From positions 1-15,156 of the forward strand of contig JAFOED010000131.1 of the NCBI GenBank assembly GCA_017380355.1: a stretch of DNA of 15,156 nt, read 5' to 3'. The translations under genes were made by a program, and so were the position numbers. The notes under the pieces are model-generated. The model was given only the letters and a program-made list of their open reading frames with translations. It ran no database searches and was not told the DNA's origin. Below are positions 6,828-13,560 of this stretch, one piece after another. The stretch's first letter is position 1. Every line of letters starts with the position of its first letter. Source of the stretch: Ruminococcus sp. (lineage in GTDB: Bacteria > Bacillota > Clostridia > Oscillospirales > Acutalibacteraceae).

Positions 6828-7636
6828 TGTTTAAAAATTATACTGTTATTGACTCACACTGTCACATATATCCTGAAAAAATCGCATCAAAAGCAGTAGG
6901 CGGTACCGACCGTTTTTACGATATTGTTTCTAAATGTGATGGTACTATAGGCGACTTACTCGAAAGGGGTAAAAAAGCGGGTGTTGATCACTTTATCGTC
7001 CAGTCTGTGGCTACTACTCCTAAGCAGGTAAAATCTATCAACGAGTTCATCGCTAATAGTGTAGAAGAGCACAAAGGTTTGCTCACAGGACTCGGTACAC
7101 TCCACCCTGACAGCGAAGACCAAAAAGGCGACGTTGAGTATCTCATTTCTTTAGGTCTTCAGGGCGTAAAGCTTCATCCTGATATCCAGCAGTTTGCGAT
7201 TGATGACGAAAGATGTCTTAAGATTTACGATTTGTGTCAGGAAAAGGGACTCCCGATTTTAATGCATACGGGCGATAATCGCTACGATTACTCAAACCCT
7301 AACAGACTTTTACCTGTACTTAAGAAGTACAAGGATTTAACAGTAATCGGTGCGCATTTCGGCGGTTGGTCGATGTGGGATAAAGCGTGCGAAGAATACA
7401 AAGGAATTCCTAATTTCTACGTTGATTGTTCGTCAAGCCTTTATGCTATAACTCCTGAAGTAGCGAAAAAGGTTGTTCGCACTTATGGTGCACAGCACGT
7501 GCTTTTTGCGACTGACTACCCTATGTGGGACCCTAGTGAAGAGCTGGAGCGATTTATGGCAATCGGCTTAACTGATGAAGAGAATGAAATCATTCTGTCA
7601 AAAAACGTACAGAAGCTTTTTAAAATCAATTTATAA
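6827..7636 (+). CDS. Amidohydrolase-2 family metal-dependent hydrolase or decarboxylase
   Basis: A 269-residue TIM-barrel enzyme of the amidohydrolase 2 family (the family of ACMSD-like decarboxylases and related hydrolases). All expected metal or catalytic positions are visible: HCH at 11-13, LHPD with His117, LMHTG with His147, GAHFGG with His177, and ATDYP with Asp230. Unlike its two operon partners' barrels, it therefore looks catalytically intact. Its ATG overlaps the TAA of the fusion gene by one base, with GGAG at 6815-6818, so translation is probably coupled. The reaction cannot be named; it could hydrolyse or decarboxylate the product of the ligase or recycle a related metabolite. 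No signal peptide, so cytoplasmic. It is the last gene of the T-box operon and is followed within 5 nt by a strong terminator. Confidence 0.87.
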   Translation: MFKNYTVIDSHCHIYPEKIASKAVGGTDRFYDIVSKCDGTIGDLLERGKKAGVDHFIVQSVATTPKQVKSINEFIANSVEEHKGLLTGLGTLHPDSEDQKGDVEYLISLGLQGVKLHPDIQQFAIDDERCLKIYDLCQEKGLPILMHTGDNRYDYSNPNRLLPVLKKYKDLTVIGAHFGGWSMWDKACEEYKGIPNFYVDCSSSLYAITPEVAKKVVRTYGAQHVLFATDYPMWDPSEELERFMAIGLTDEENEIILSKNVQKLFKINL

Positions 7637-7640
7637 AAAT

Positions 7641-7670
7641 AAAGCCTCCGAGATTAATCGGAGGCTTTTA
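7641..7670. terminator. Bidirectional terminator between convergent operons
   Basis: AAAGCCTCCGA (7641-7651) pairs perfectly with TCGGAGGCTTT (7658-7668). T-rich sequence follows on both strands, so it can end the T-box operon on the plus strand and the mecA-like/MBL operon on the minus strand. Confidence 0.9.
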
Positions 7671-8549
7671 TTATATCGTTTTGTAGTATATGAGGTTGTC
7701 GTCAATTATTGTTGCGATTTTACCCTCGTTTTTTAAGTAGCTTAAATATGAGCGCACAGTACTGCCGACAAGCGAGTGCTGACGTACGCACATACGTAAA
7801 TCGTAGTGATAAAAAAGCTTCTGTAAAAGCGAGTCAAAAGTAGTCGGTTCTTTTGCGTAATCACAGATTACATTGCAGATTTCGTATATTTTGTCGCGGT
7901 TAAGTTTAATAAGAGGTTTTATGTCATTCACTGTTTCGACATGTGACATAACAAACTTATCAGCGCTCATATTCTCGACAAAATCAAGTGACTGTAAATG
8001 TTTTTTTATATCAAGAAGATACGTGATACCATACTTGTTTATGATAGTTTCACTAGATACTATATCACCTAAGAATGCGATATTGTCAGGCGTTTTTATA
8101 GCTATCATACCGAGTGAATGTCCTGAAATATCAAAAGTTTCAAGTTCTTCAGGGAAAGTAGTTGAGTCAATATCCTGAGCTTTGCTGTTTTCTGCTAAAA
8201 AAAACTTGTGTTCCATTTCCTTCGGGTAATATCCACCATAGATACTAACAGGATTTAATATAGTATGATTTATAAAAGGCAGCTCAATCGAAGAACAGAA
8301 GATGTCACACTGTGTTTTATCCTGAATAAAAGCGTTTCCACCGATGTGGTCAGCGTGAGCGTGGGTATTGATGATACCTTTTATATTCCAGTTGTTTTCA
8401 CTGCAGATTTTAAGCGTTTTTTTCGCAGAGTTTTTGTCTGAGCCTGAGTCGATTAAGTAGACGTCATTGTCACTTTGTTTGTAGATACCGACTTTCGACG
8501 GGCTTTCTATATAGTAACACTGCTCGCTGAGTTTTATAAGTTCGTACAT
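7671..8549 (-). CDS. MBL-fold (metallo-beta-lactamase superfamily) hydrolase with C-terminal helical domain
   Basis: A 292-residue cytoplasmic protein. The metal-binding signature THAHADH is at residues 62-68, and the other ligands are visible as His144 (ISGHS), Asp162 (FLGD) and His203 (MSHVE), so both metal sites should form. Residues about 215-292 make a helical extension with a winged-helix look (SLVGSTVRSYLSYLKNEGKI), seen in glyoxalase-II-like and LACTB2-like relatives. The substrate is unknown; thioester or phosphoester hydrolysis are both possible. The ATG is preceded on the minus strand by AAGGTGAT, complementary to the 16S 3' tail. It lies 48 nt after the mecA-like gene with no terminator between them, so they are probably cotranscribed. 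Confidence 0.85.
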   Translation of the reverse strand: MYELIKLSEQCYYIESPSKVGIYKQSDNDVYLIDSGSDKNSAKKTLKICSENNWNIKGIINTHAHADHIGGNAFIQDKTQCDIFCSSIELPFINHTILNPVSIYGGYYPKEMEHKFFLAENSKAQDIDSTTFPEELETFDISGHSLGMIAIKTPDNIAFLGDIVSSETIINKYGITYLLDIKKHLQSLDFVENMSADKFVMSHVETVNDIKPLIKLNRDKIYEICNVICDYAKEPTTFDSLLQKLFYHYDLRMCVRQHSLVGSTVRSYLSYLKNEGKIATIIDDNLIYYKTI

Positions 8550-8597
8550 ATTATCACCTTTACTTCCTTTTTATTATACTGCCCTGAAGTTTCTTTT

Positions 8598-9167
8598 TCA
8601 AGCGTTAAGGTGAGAACCTATTTGTGCAATAGCGTTACCGCAGGCGATTTTTTGTGCGCTTTCGTTAAGTTTTGAGATAAAGGTTTTAGTAATCTCCTTT
8701 TTGTGAGCGTATTCATAAAGGATTTTCTGTGTTATTTTCGTAATTAGTGGATAATCGAATACAAGGTAGTATAAATTGTTATATAAAAACAGCGAATTGT
8801 TGTAAAACAGCGTGTTAGTTTTGCAGAGCTTTTCTATCGCACACAATAGGTGTTCTGCGTTTTCGAAAATGTAACACGGATATGTTTTTATCCGCTTTAT
8901 GCGGTATTTTTTGCGGGTGTCGCTCTTTTCTTTTACTGATAAAAGTAATATGATTCCGTCGCCGTTTTCGAGTGCTTCGAGAACTACGGTTTTGCCTTTT
9001 ATTTTTATAGAATTGCTCGCACACGCAAGAGTGCAGAGCCTCGACAATACCTTTTTTGAATGTGGGTCAGAAAGACCTAAAGTCGAAAAATCAAGCTTAA
9101 AACGTTCTACGTCGTCATGCAATAAGGTGATAAGAATTTTTGAGTCGGACAGCTGAGAAATCTTCAT
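8598..9167 (-). CDS. MecA-like ClpC adaptor protein
   Basis: A 189-residue protein resembling the MecA/YpbH adaptors that deliver substrates to the ClpCP protease. The N terminus follows the family pattern (MKISQLSDSKILITLLHDDVERFKLD), with a globular part to about residue 80, a basic linker (about 80-95) and a C-terminal domain with the expected F-x-x-x-EHLLCAIEKL helix, a Y-N-NLYYLVFDYP strand pair and a final helix ending in AIAQIGSHL. The acidic linker of Bacillus MecA is absent. The start at 9167 has a perfect AAGGAGG 7 nt upstream on the minus strand (9174-9180). It is the first gene of a two-gene minus-strand operon with the MBL hydrolase. Identification is by overall pattern only, so the symbol mecA is left out. 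Competence, sporulation or stress regulators are possible targets. Confidence 0.68.
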   Translation of the reverse strand: MKISQLSDSKILITLLHDDVERFKLDFSTLGLSDPHSKKVLSRLCTLACASNSIKIKGKTVVLEALENGDGIILLLSVKEKSDTRKKYRIKRIKTYPCYIFENAEHLLCAIEKLCKTNTLFYNNSLFLYNNLYYLVFDYPLITKITQKILYEYAHKKEITKTFISKLNESAQKIACGNAIAQIGSHLNA

Positions 9168-9196
9168 ATTAAGCCTCCTTAAAATCTCTTTATACC

Positions 9197-9225
9197 ATAT
9201 TATGCGAAAAGCTTTGTCTATGCAA
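9197..9225 (-). promoter_or_regulatory. Candidate promoter of the mecA-like operon
   Basis: On the minus strand TTGCAT (9225-9220) and TAATAT (9202-9197) are spaced by 17 nt, about 30 nt upstream of the start codon. It diverges from the GH13 gene's promoter. Confidence 0.55.
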
Positions 9226-9266
9226 TGGTGAGTTTTTGGATGTAAAAAAATGCGAGTGAAAGTTTA

Positions 9267-9295
9267 TTGACACTAACTCTGTGTGGTGATAAAAT
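9267..9295 (+). promoter_or_regulatory. Sigma-A-type promoter of the GH13 gene
   Basis: A perfect TTGACA at 9267-9272 and TAAAAT at 9290-9295 are separated by 17 nt. The predicted transcription start is about 25-30 nt before the ATG, giving a short leader with AAAAGGAG as ribosome binding site. No obvious catabolite-repression (cre) palindrome was seen. Confidence 0.75.
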
Positions 9296-9328
9296 CAAAG
9301 TATAAAATATATAAAAAGGAGAATTTTT

Positions 9329-10870
9329 ATGCCAAAATGGTTAGATAATGCAGTTTTTTATGAAATATACCCACAGAGCTTCTGTGACTCAAATGGCGAT
9401 GGTATCGGCGATATTCAGGGTATTATTTCTAAACTTTCATATATTAAAGAGCTCGGATGTAACGCTTTATGGATTAACCCGCTTTACGATTCACCGTTTA
9501 TGGATGCTGGTTATGACGTAAGAGACCACAAAAAGGTTGCTGCTCGTTATGGTACTTTGGATGATGTTAAAGAGCTTTTGAAAACAGCTCACGAAATGGG
9601 CATAAAGGTGCTTTTTGATTTAGTACCTGGTCATACAAGTGACACAAACGAGTGGTTTTTGCAGGCTAAAAAAGCCGAGAAAAACGAGTATACCGACAAC
9701 TATATTTTCACAAAGTCGGTGTGGGACGCTCCGCCTCAGTACAGACTTATGTGCGGTATCTGTGAGCGTGACGGCAACTATTTAGTAAACTATTTCTCAT
9801 CTCAGCCTGCGCTTAACTACGGTTTCTACGAGATTACTCATCCACAGTGGCAGATGCCTCACACTTGTGACGCTGCAAAGAAAACTGTCGAGCTTATTAA
9901 AGATATTATGCGCTACTGGATGGATTTAGGCGTTGATGGTTTCAGAGTTGATATGGCGGATTCTCTCGTTAAAAACGATGATGATAAAATCGCTACATCA
10001 AAAATCTGGGCAGATATCAGAAAGATGATGGACAAGGACTACCCAGAGTGTGCACTTGTATCCGAGTGGTGTAATCCGCAGCGTTCAATTAACGATGGCG
10101 GATTCCATATGGACTTTTACCTTGACCACTATGGCAACGGTTACTCAACACTTTTCCGTTATCTCGTTGACGGCGAAAACAAGAGCTTTTTCTCAGATAG
10201 CGCACAGGGTGAGCTTACAACTTTCCTTTCTGAATATATGGAGAATTATCCTAAGACAAAGGATAACGGCTACATCTGTTTCATGACCAATAACCACGAT
10301 ATGCCACGTGCAACTTTCTATATGTCTGAAGAGATGATTAAGCTTACTCACGCGTTTATGATGACTATGCCGGGTGTACCTTTTGTTTATTACGGCGATG
10401 AAATCGGTATGCGCTATCAGACAGAGCTTGTGTCTAAAGAGGGTGGTTTCTCACGTACAGGTTCTCGTACTCCGATGCAGTGGAACAGCTCTAAAAACTT
10501 AGGCTTCTCTACAGCAGACGCAGAAAAGCTCTACTTACCTGTAGACAAGAGCGCAGATGCTCCGACTGTCGAAAACAACGTCGGCAGAAAGGGTAGTATC
10601 TACGAGAACTTAAAGACTTTAATCGCTTTGCGTCACGAGCACGAGTCACTGCGAAACGGTTCTGACTTCGAACTTGTAAGCGCTGAAAAAGGCGACAACC
10701 TCTTTGTTTACAAGCGTGGTGAATTCACAGTTTACTTTAACGTGTCAAGCGACAAAAAGGTGGTCGAACTCGAAAACGTAGGCGAGATTGTCTTTATGCT
10801 TGGTGAATACGACATCGACGGCGAAAAGCTTATCTTAAAAGGCAGAAACGCTGTGATTATCAAAAACTAA
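9329..10870 (+). CDS. Intracellular GH13 glycoside hydrolase (alpha-glucosidase/alpha-amylase type)
   Basis: A 513-residue alpha-amylase superfamily enzyme. The N-terminal calcium site DSNGDGIGD is at residues 20-28. Conserved region I is the variant DLVPGH (about 97-102). The nucleophile is Asp208 in GFRVDMAD, the acid/base Glu246 in LVSEWCNP, and the transition-state Asp324 in NNHDMP. A short C-terminal beta domain covers about 430-513. It has no signal peptide, carbohydrate-binding module or dockerin, so it should act in the cytoplasm on imported maltodextrins, isomaltose-type or related oligosaccharides, unlike the secreted dockerin protein at the window start. The NGDGIGD calcium loop and overall length fit the oligo-1,6-glucosidase/trehalose-type branch, but exact specificity cannot be read. 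It is transcribed alone from its own promoter and ends at a strong hairpin. Confidence 0.92.
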   Translation: MPKWLDNAVFYEIYPQSFCDSNGDGIGDIQGIISKLSYIKELGCNALWINPLYDSPFMDAGYDVRDHKKVAARYGTLDDVKELLKTAHEMGIKVLFDLVPGHTSDTNEWFLQAKKAEKNEYTDNYIFTKSVWDAPPQYRLMCGICERDGNYLVNYFSSQPALNYGFYEITHPQWQMPHTCDAAKKTVELIKDIMRYWMDLGVDGFRVDMADSLVKNDDDKIATSKIWADIRKMMDKDYPECALVSEWCNPQRSINDGGFHMDFYLDHYGNGYSTLFRYLVDGENKSFFSDSAQGELTTFLSEYMENYPKTKDNGYICFMTNNHDMPRATFYMSEEMIKLTHAFMMTMPGVPFVYYGDEIGMRYQTELVSKEGGFSRTGSRTPMQWNSSKNLGFSTADAEKLYLPVDKSADAPTVENNVGRKGSIYENLKTLIALRHEHESLRNGSDFELVSAEKGDNLFVYKRGEFTVYFNVSSDKKVVELENVGEIVFMLGEYDIDGEKLILKGRNAVIIKN

Positions 10871-10873
10871 TAC

Positions 10874-10909
10874 AAAACCGCAGGGAAAGAAAATCCCCTG
10901 CGGTTTTCT
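10874..10909 (+). terminator. Rho-independent terminator of the GH13 gene
   Basis: A perfect 12-bp stem AAAACCGCAGGG/CCCTGCGGTTTT (10874-10885 and 10896-10907), 3 nt after the stop codon, ends in a T-rich tract. Confidence 0.92.
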
Positions 10910-10984
10910 TATGTATTATTTTATCGGCTATATACCTTGTGTATATAATATGCGTTGAATATCTGTGGTTTTGATAAAAATATG

Positions 10985-10990
10985 TATAAT
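10985..10990 (+). promoter_or_regulatory. Possible -10 element for the second sigma/anti-sigma operon
   Basis: TATAAT sits about 50 nt upstream of the ribosome binding site. No convincing -35 lies 16-18 nt upstream, so this is tentative. An A/T-rich leader of about 40 nt would separate it from the gene. Confidence 0.35.
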
Positions 10991-11044
10991 AGATTTATAA
11001 AAATAGAGTTTTTGGTCGTCTAATATAGTGAAAGGGGGATGAGT

Positions 11045-11527
11045 ATGAGCAAAGACTTATCACTTGATTTTGACTCAATATACATTGAGTATAAAGATTA
11101 TATCTTTCGCACCTGCTTGCTATATTTGAAGGATTATCATTTAGCAGAGGATTGTGCCCAGAATGTACTTATCAAAATATACAGAAAGCTACATACATTT
11201 AAGGGGAAATCTTCACTAAAAACGTGGATAACAGGGATATGCATAAACACCTGTAAAGATATGCTCAAAAAGAAAAAGTATAACGACAGTATCGACGAAG
11301 CATTGACCGATACAACTACTGATTATGTATCACAGATTAGCGTGTCAGATGCTGTAATGTCGCTTCCGATACAACTAAGAGAAGTAGTAATTCTTTATTA
11401 TTACAGAGAGTTCACTATGAAAGAAGTTGCAAAAATTACCCATACAAAAATTTCTAATGTTGAATACAGAATACGCAGAGCAAAAACATTATTAAAAGAA
11501 AAGTTAGGAGATGATTTTTGTGAGTGA
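11045..11527 (+). CDS. Second ECF-family RNA polymerase sigma factor
   Basis: A 160-residue two-region sigma factor. Region 2 spans about residues 8-75 (AEDCAQNVLIKIYRKL, then SSLKTWITGICINTCKD), and region 4 about 103-153 (LREVVILYYYREFTMKEVAK, then ISNVEYRIRRAKTLLKEKL). I chose the second ATG, 11045, as the start. AAAGGGGG (11031-11038) directly abuts the first ATG at 11039, leaving no spacing, but stands 6 nt before the second. It is only distantly similar to the first ECF factor of this window and has more A/T-rich codons than the neighbouring metabolic genes. The stop overlaps the anti-sigma start by 8 nt. Target promoters and signal are unknown. Confidence 0.9.
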   Translation: MSKDLSLDFDSIYIEYKDYIFRTCLLYLKDYHLAEDCAQNVLIKIYRKLHTFKGKSSLKTWITGICINTCKDMLKKKKYNDSIDEALTDTTTDYVSQISVSDAVMSLPIQLREVVILYYYREFTMKEVAKITHTKISNVEYRIRRAKTLLKEKLGDDFCE

Positions 11528-12458
11528 AATAAAAGATAAACTTGAGCTTGAATTAAATGAGTATGAGTTTCAGACCGACATCGAAAACATCAAAAAAATC
11601 GAAAGTCATCGTAAGAAAAAGCGCAGAAATATGACTATAATCCTTTCTTCTTTAGGCTTAGTTTTTGCGGTAGTTTTATCCGTGGTATTTGCAAAAAGTT
11701 TATCATTGAATGTTACAAAAAAGGACTCTTTAATGACTAATAATACTACAAATAGCCATTCGTTCTTTATTGTTGCATCTGCTTTGGATAGCGAAACGGG
11801 AAAACCTATGGAAGCAACTGTAGATGATGCGGGATTGATTGATAAGGATATTATTATGATACAGTCGTGCTTGGCATACACATATTACGTTAATGGCAAC
11901 GAAAAGTATAATGGAGGATATGACCCTGACGATGAAAGACTTGAGGAGATTTTTGCTCAAGAAGGGCTAACTGTTAAAAAGCATTTTGCTGTTATGGGTG
12001 ACGAGTCAATGTGGGTCGAAGGTGAAGATATCATTAAGGTCGAATATGAAGCTCAAAACGGATATTTTTTTAAATGGACAGACTCGCTTGAAAGTAAGCG
12101 TATCGTCTTGAATGATAAAGAAGTATATAGCACAGAGAGAGTGGTACTTTGGAGTTCATCAGAAGAATTTCTCGCGTGGGTTGAAGAGCAAAATGCCCAT
12201 AATGGACCAGTGGATTTTTCTACCGCACCAAAAGATGAAATTTCTATAAAAGTTACATTTTCCGATATGAGTGTTGCAACGCGCAAACTGAAATTATATT
12301 ACAACGATTATGGTTATTTGGTCGTAGAAACTGAAGATGGAACAAAATATAACGATGGCAAGCATAACGAATATGAAAACTGGTATAAAAAAGTTTACGA
12401 ATACGATGAAAATGGAAATCCTATAATCTGGGATTATTCGGGACGAAGGATTGAATAA
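11520..12458 (+). CDS. Putative transmembrane anti-sigma factor (partner of the second ECF sigma)
   Basis: About 312 residues from a GTG start at 11520. AGGAG (11506-11510) touches the upstream in-frame ATG at 11511 but lies 9 nt before this GTG, which overlaps the sigma stop by 8 nt. An N-terminal cytoplasmic segment of about 37 residues, ending in a basic run (HRKKKRR), precedes one transmembrane helix (about 38-58), and an outer domain of about 250 residues follows. The outer domain is acidic with many aromatic residues, and contains a strand-rich part (DEISIKVTFSDMSVATRKLKL) that parallels the end of the first anti-sigma protein. No known sensor domain or zinc anti-sigma motif is recognised; the role is inferred from topology and gene order. 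Confidence 0.68.
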   Translation: MSEIKDKLELELNEYEFQTDIENIKKIESHRKKKRRNMTIILSSLGLVFAVVLSVVFAKSLSLNVTKKDSLMTNNTTNSHSFFIVASALDSETGKPMEATVDDAGLIDKDIIMIQSCLAYTYYVNGNEKYNGGYDPDDERLEEIFAQEGLTVKKHFAVMGDESMWVEGEDIIKVEYEAQNGYFFKWTDSLESKRIVLNDKEVYSTERVVLWSSSEEFLAWVEEQNAHNGPVDFSTAPKDEISIKVTFSDMSVATRKLKLYYNDYGYLVVETEDGTKYNDGKHNEYENWYKKVYEYDENGNPIIWDYSGRRIE

Positions 12459-12478
12459 TTAAAAACCGAGAAAAACAA

Positions 12479-12510
12479 AAAGGCGAAGCAGTGAAAACTG
12501 TTTCGCCTTT
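12479..12510. terminator. Convergent terminator between the second sigma operon and trpS
   Basis: AAAGGCGAAGCAG (12479-12491) pairs with CTGTTTCGCCTTT (12498-12510) with one G-U pair and a 6-nt loop. The long T tract is on the minus strand, so it mainly ends the aminotransferase-trpS operon, with a weaker T run in the plus direction. Confidence 0.85.
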
Positions 12511-12520
12511 ACTTATGTGT

Positions 12521-13540
12521 TTATTTAATGAAGCCGATTTTCTTCATACACTTATCGAGAGTGCGCTGTGCGAGTCTGTTTGCAAACTCGTCTGACTTTG
12601 AGTAGCACTCCTGTAAGTATGCTTTGTCTTTGACGTACTCTTCGTAACGCTTACGGATTGGAGAAAGCTCAGCAATAACAGCTTCACCGACAGCTACCTT
12701 GAAGTCACCGTAACCCTTGCCCTCAAAATCGTGTTCGATCTGCTCGAAAGTAAGACCTGTAACAGCAGAATAGATAGACATAAGGTTGTTGATGCCGTGT
12801 TTGCCTTCGCCGTAGAAGACTTTAGCATCGTTGTCAGTAACCGCACGCTTAAACTTCTTCATAATAACGTCGTCTGTATCTGTTAAAAGAACACAGCCGT
12901 TTACGTTAGTATCACTCTTACTCATCTTTGAAGTAGGATTCTGTAAGCTCATTACACGAGCACCGTTCTTAGGAATAAAACCGTCAGGAGTCTTGAATGT
13001 GTTGCCGTAGATACCGTTAAAACGTGTAGCGATGTCACGAGCAAGCTCTAAGTGTTGTTTCTGGTCAGCTCCGATTGGAACTAAATCAGCCTGATACAGT
13101 AAAATGTCACCTGCCATAAGTACAGGGTAAGTGAAAAGACCTGCGTTGATATTGTCTGCGTGCTTGATGCTCTTATCCTTGAACTGAGTCATACGGGAAA
13201 GCTCGCCAAACTGTGTGTAGCAGTTTAAAATCCATGCGAGCTGTGAGTGTGCAGGAACGTGGCTCTGGATAAAGAACGGAGATTTCTCTGTATCGATACC
13301 ACAAGCTAAAATAGAAGCGTATGCATCGTAGAGATTCTTTCTGAAGTTCGCTGTTTCCTGTCTTACTGTGATTGTGTGAAGGTCAGCAAGTGCGTATAAG
13401 CAGTTGTACTCTTCGTTTTCCTGCATTTTAACCCAGTTTCTAACAGCTCCTAAGTAGTTGCCTAAAGTGATTGTGCCGCTAGGCTGAATAGCAGAAAGTA
13501 CAACTTTCTTTTTGTTTTGTGTCTGTGTTGTTTCGCTCAT
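12521..13540 (-). CDS. trpS: Tryptophan--tRNA ligase
   Basis: Class I aminoacyl-tRNA synthetase of 339 residues that charges tRNA(Trp) in the cytoplasm; the length is typical for bacterial TrpS. The nucleotide-binding HIGH-type element appears as PSGTITLGNYLGA near the N terminus, followed by ALADLHTIT. QADLVPIGADQKQHLELARDIA and the TSKMSKSD loop (KMSKS motif) are both intact. I chose the ATG at 13540 rather than the in-frame GTG at 13549, because AGGTGAT overlaps that GTG and is correctly spaced only for the ATG. It lies 20 nt downstream of the aminotransferase gene on the same strand and is probably cotranscribed. No T-box leader precedes it, although many Firmicutes control trpS that way. 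Confidence 0.96.
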   Translation of the reverse strand: MSETTQTQNKKKVVLSAIQPSGTITLGNYLGAVRNWVKMQENEEYNCLYALADLHTITVRQETANFRKNLYDAYASILACGIDTEKSPFFIQSHVPAHSQLAWILNCYTQFGELSRMTQFKDKSIKHADNINAGLFTYPVLMAGDILLYQADLVPIGADQKQHLELARDIATRFNGIYGNTFKTPDGFIPKNGARVMSLQNPTSKMSKSDTNVNGCVLLTDTDDVIMKKFKRAVTDNDAKVFYGEGKHGINNLMSIYSAVTGLTFEQIEHDFEGKGYGDFKVAVGEAVIAELSPIRKRYEEYVKDKAYLQECYSKSDEFANRLAQRTLDKCMKKIGFIK

Positions 13541-13560
13541 ATATATCACCTGTTAATAGA

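Noticed and set aside
7873..8178. 101-codon frame antisense to the MBL hydrolase
   Set aside because: The opposite strand encodes a complete conserved enzyme, and this frame has no ribosome binding site.
11017..11023. CGTCTAA as an ECF-type -10 for the second sigma operon
   Set aside because: No TGAAAC-like -35 lies 16-17 nt upstream, and transcription would begin almost at the ribosome binding site.
11039..11041. ATG at 11039 as start of the second sigma factor
   Set aside because: The Shine-Dalgarno directly abuts it; the ATG at 11045 has normal spacing.
11511..11513. ATG at 11511 as start of the second anti-sigma factor
   Set aside because: AGGAG ends at 11510 with no spacing; GTG at 11520 fits better.
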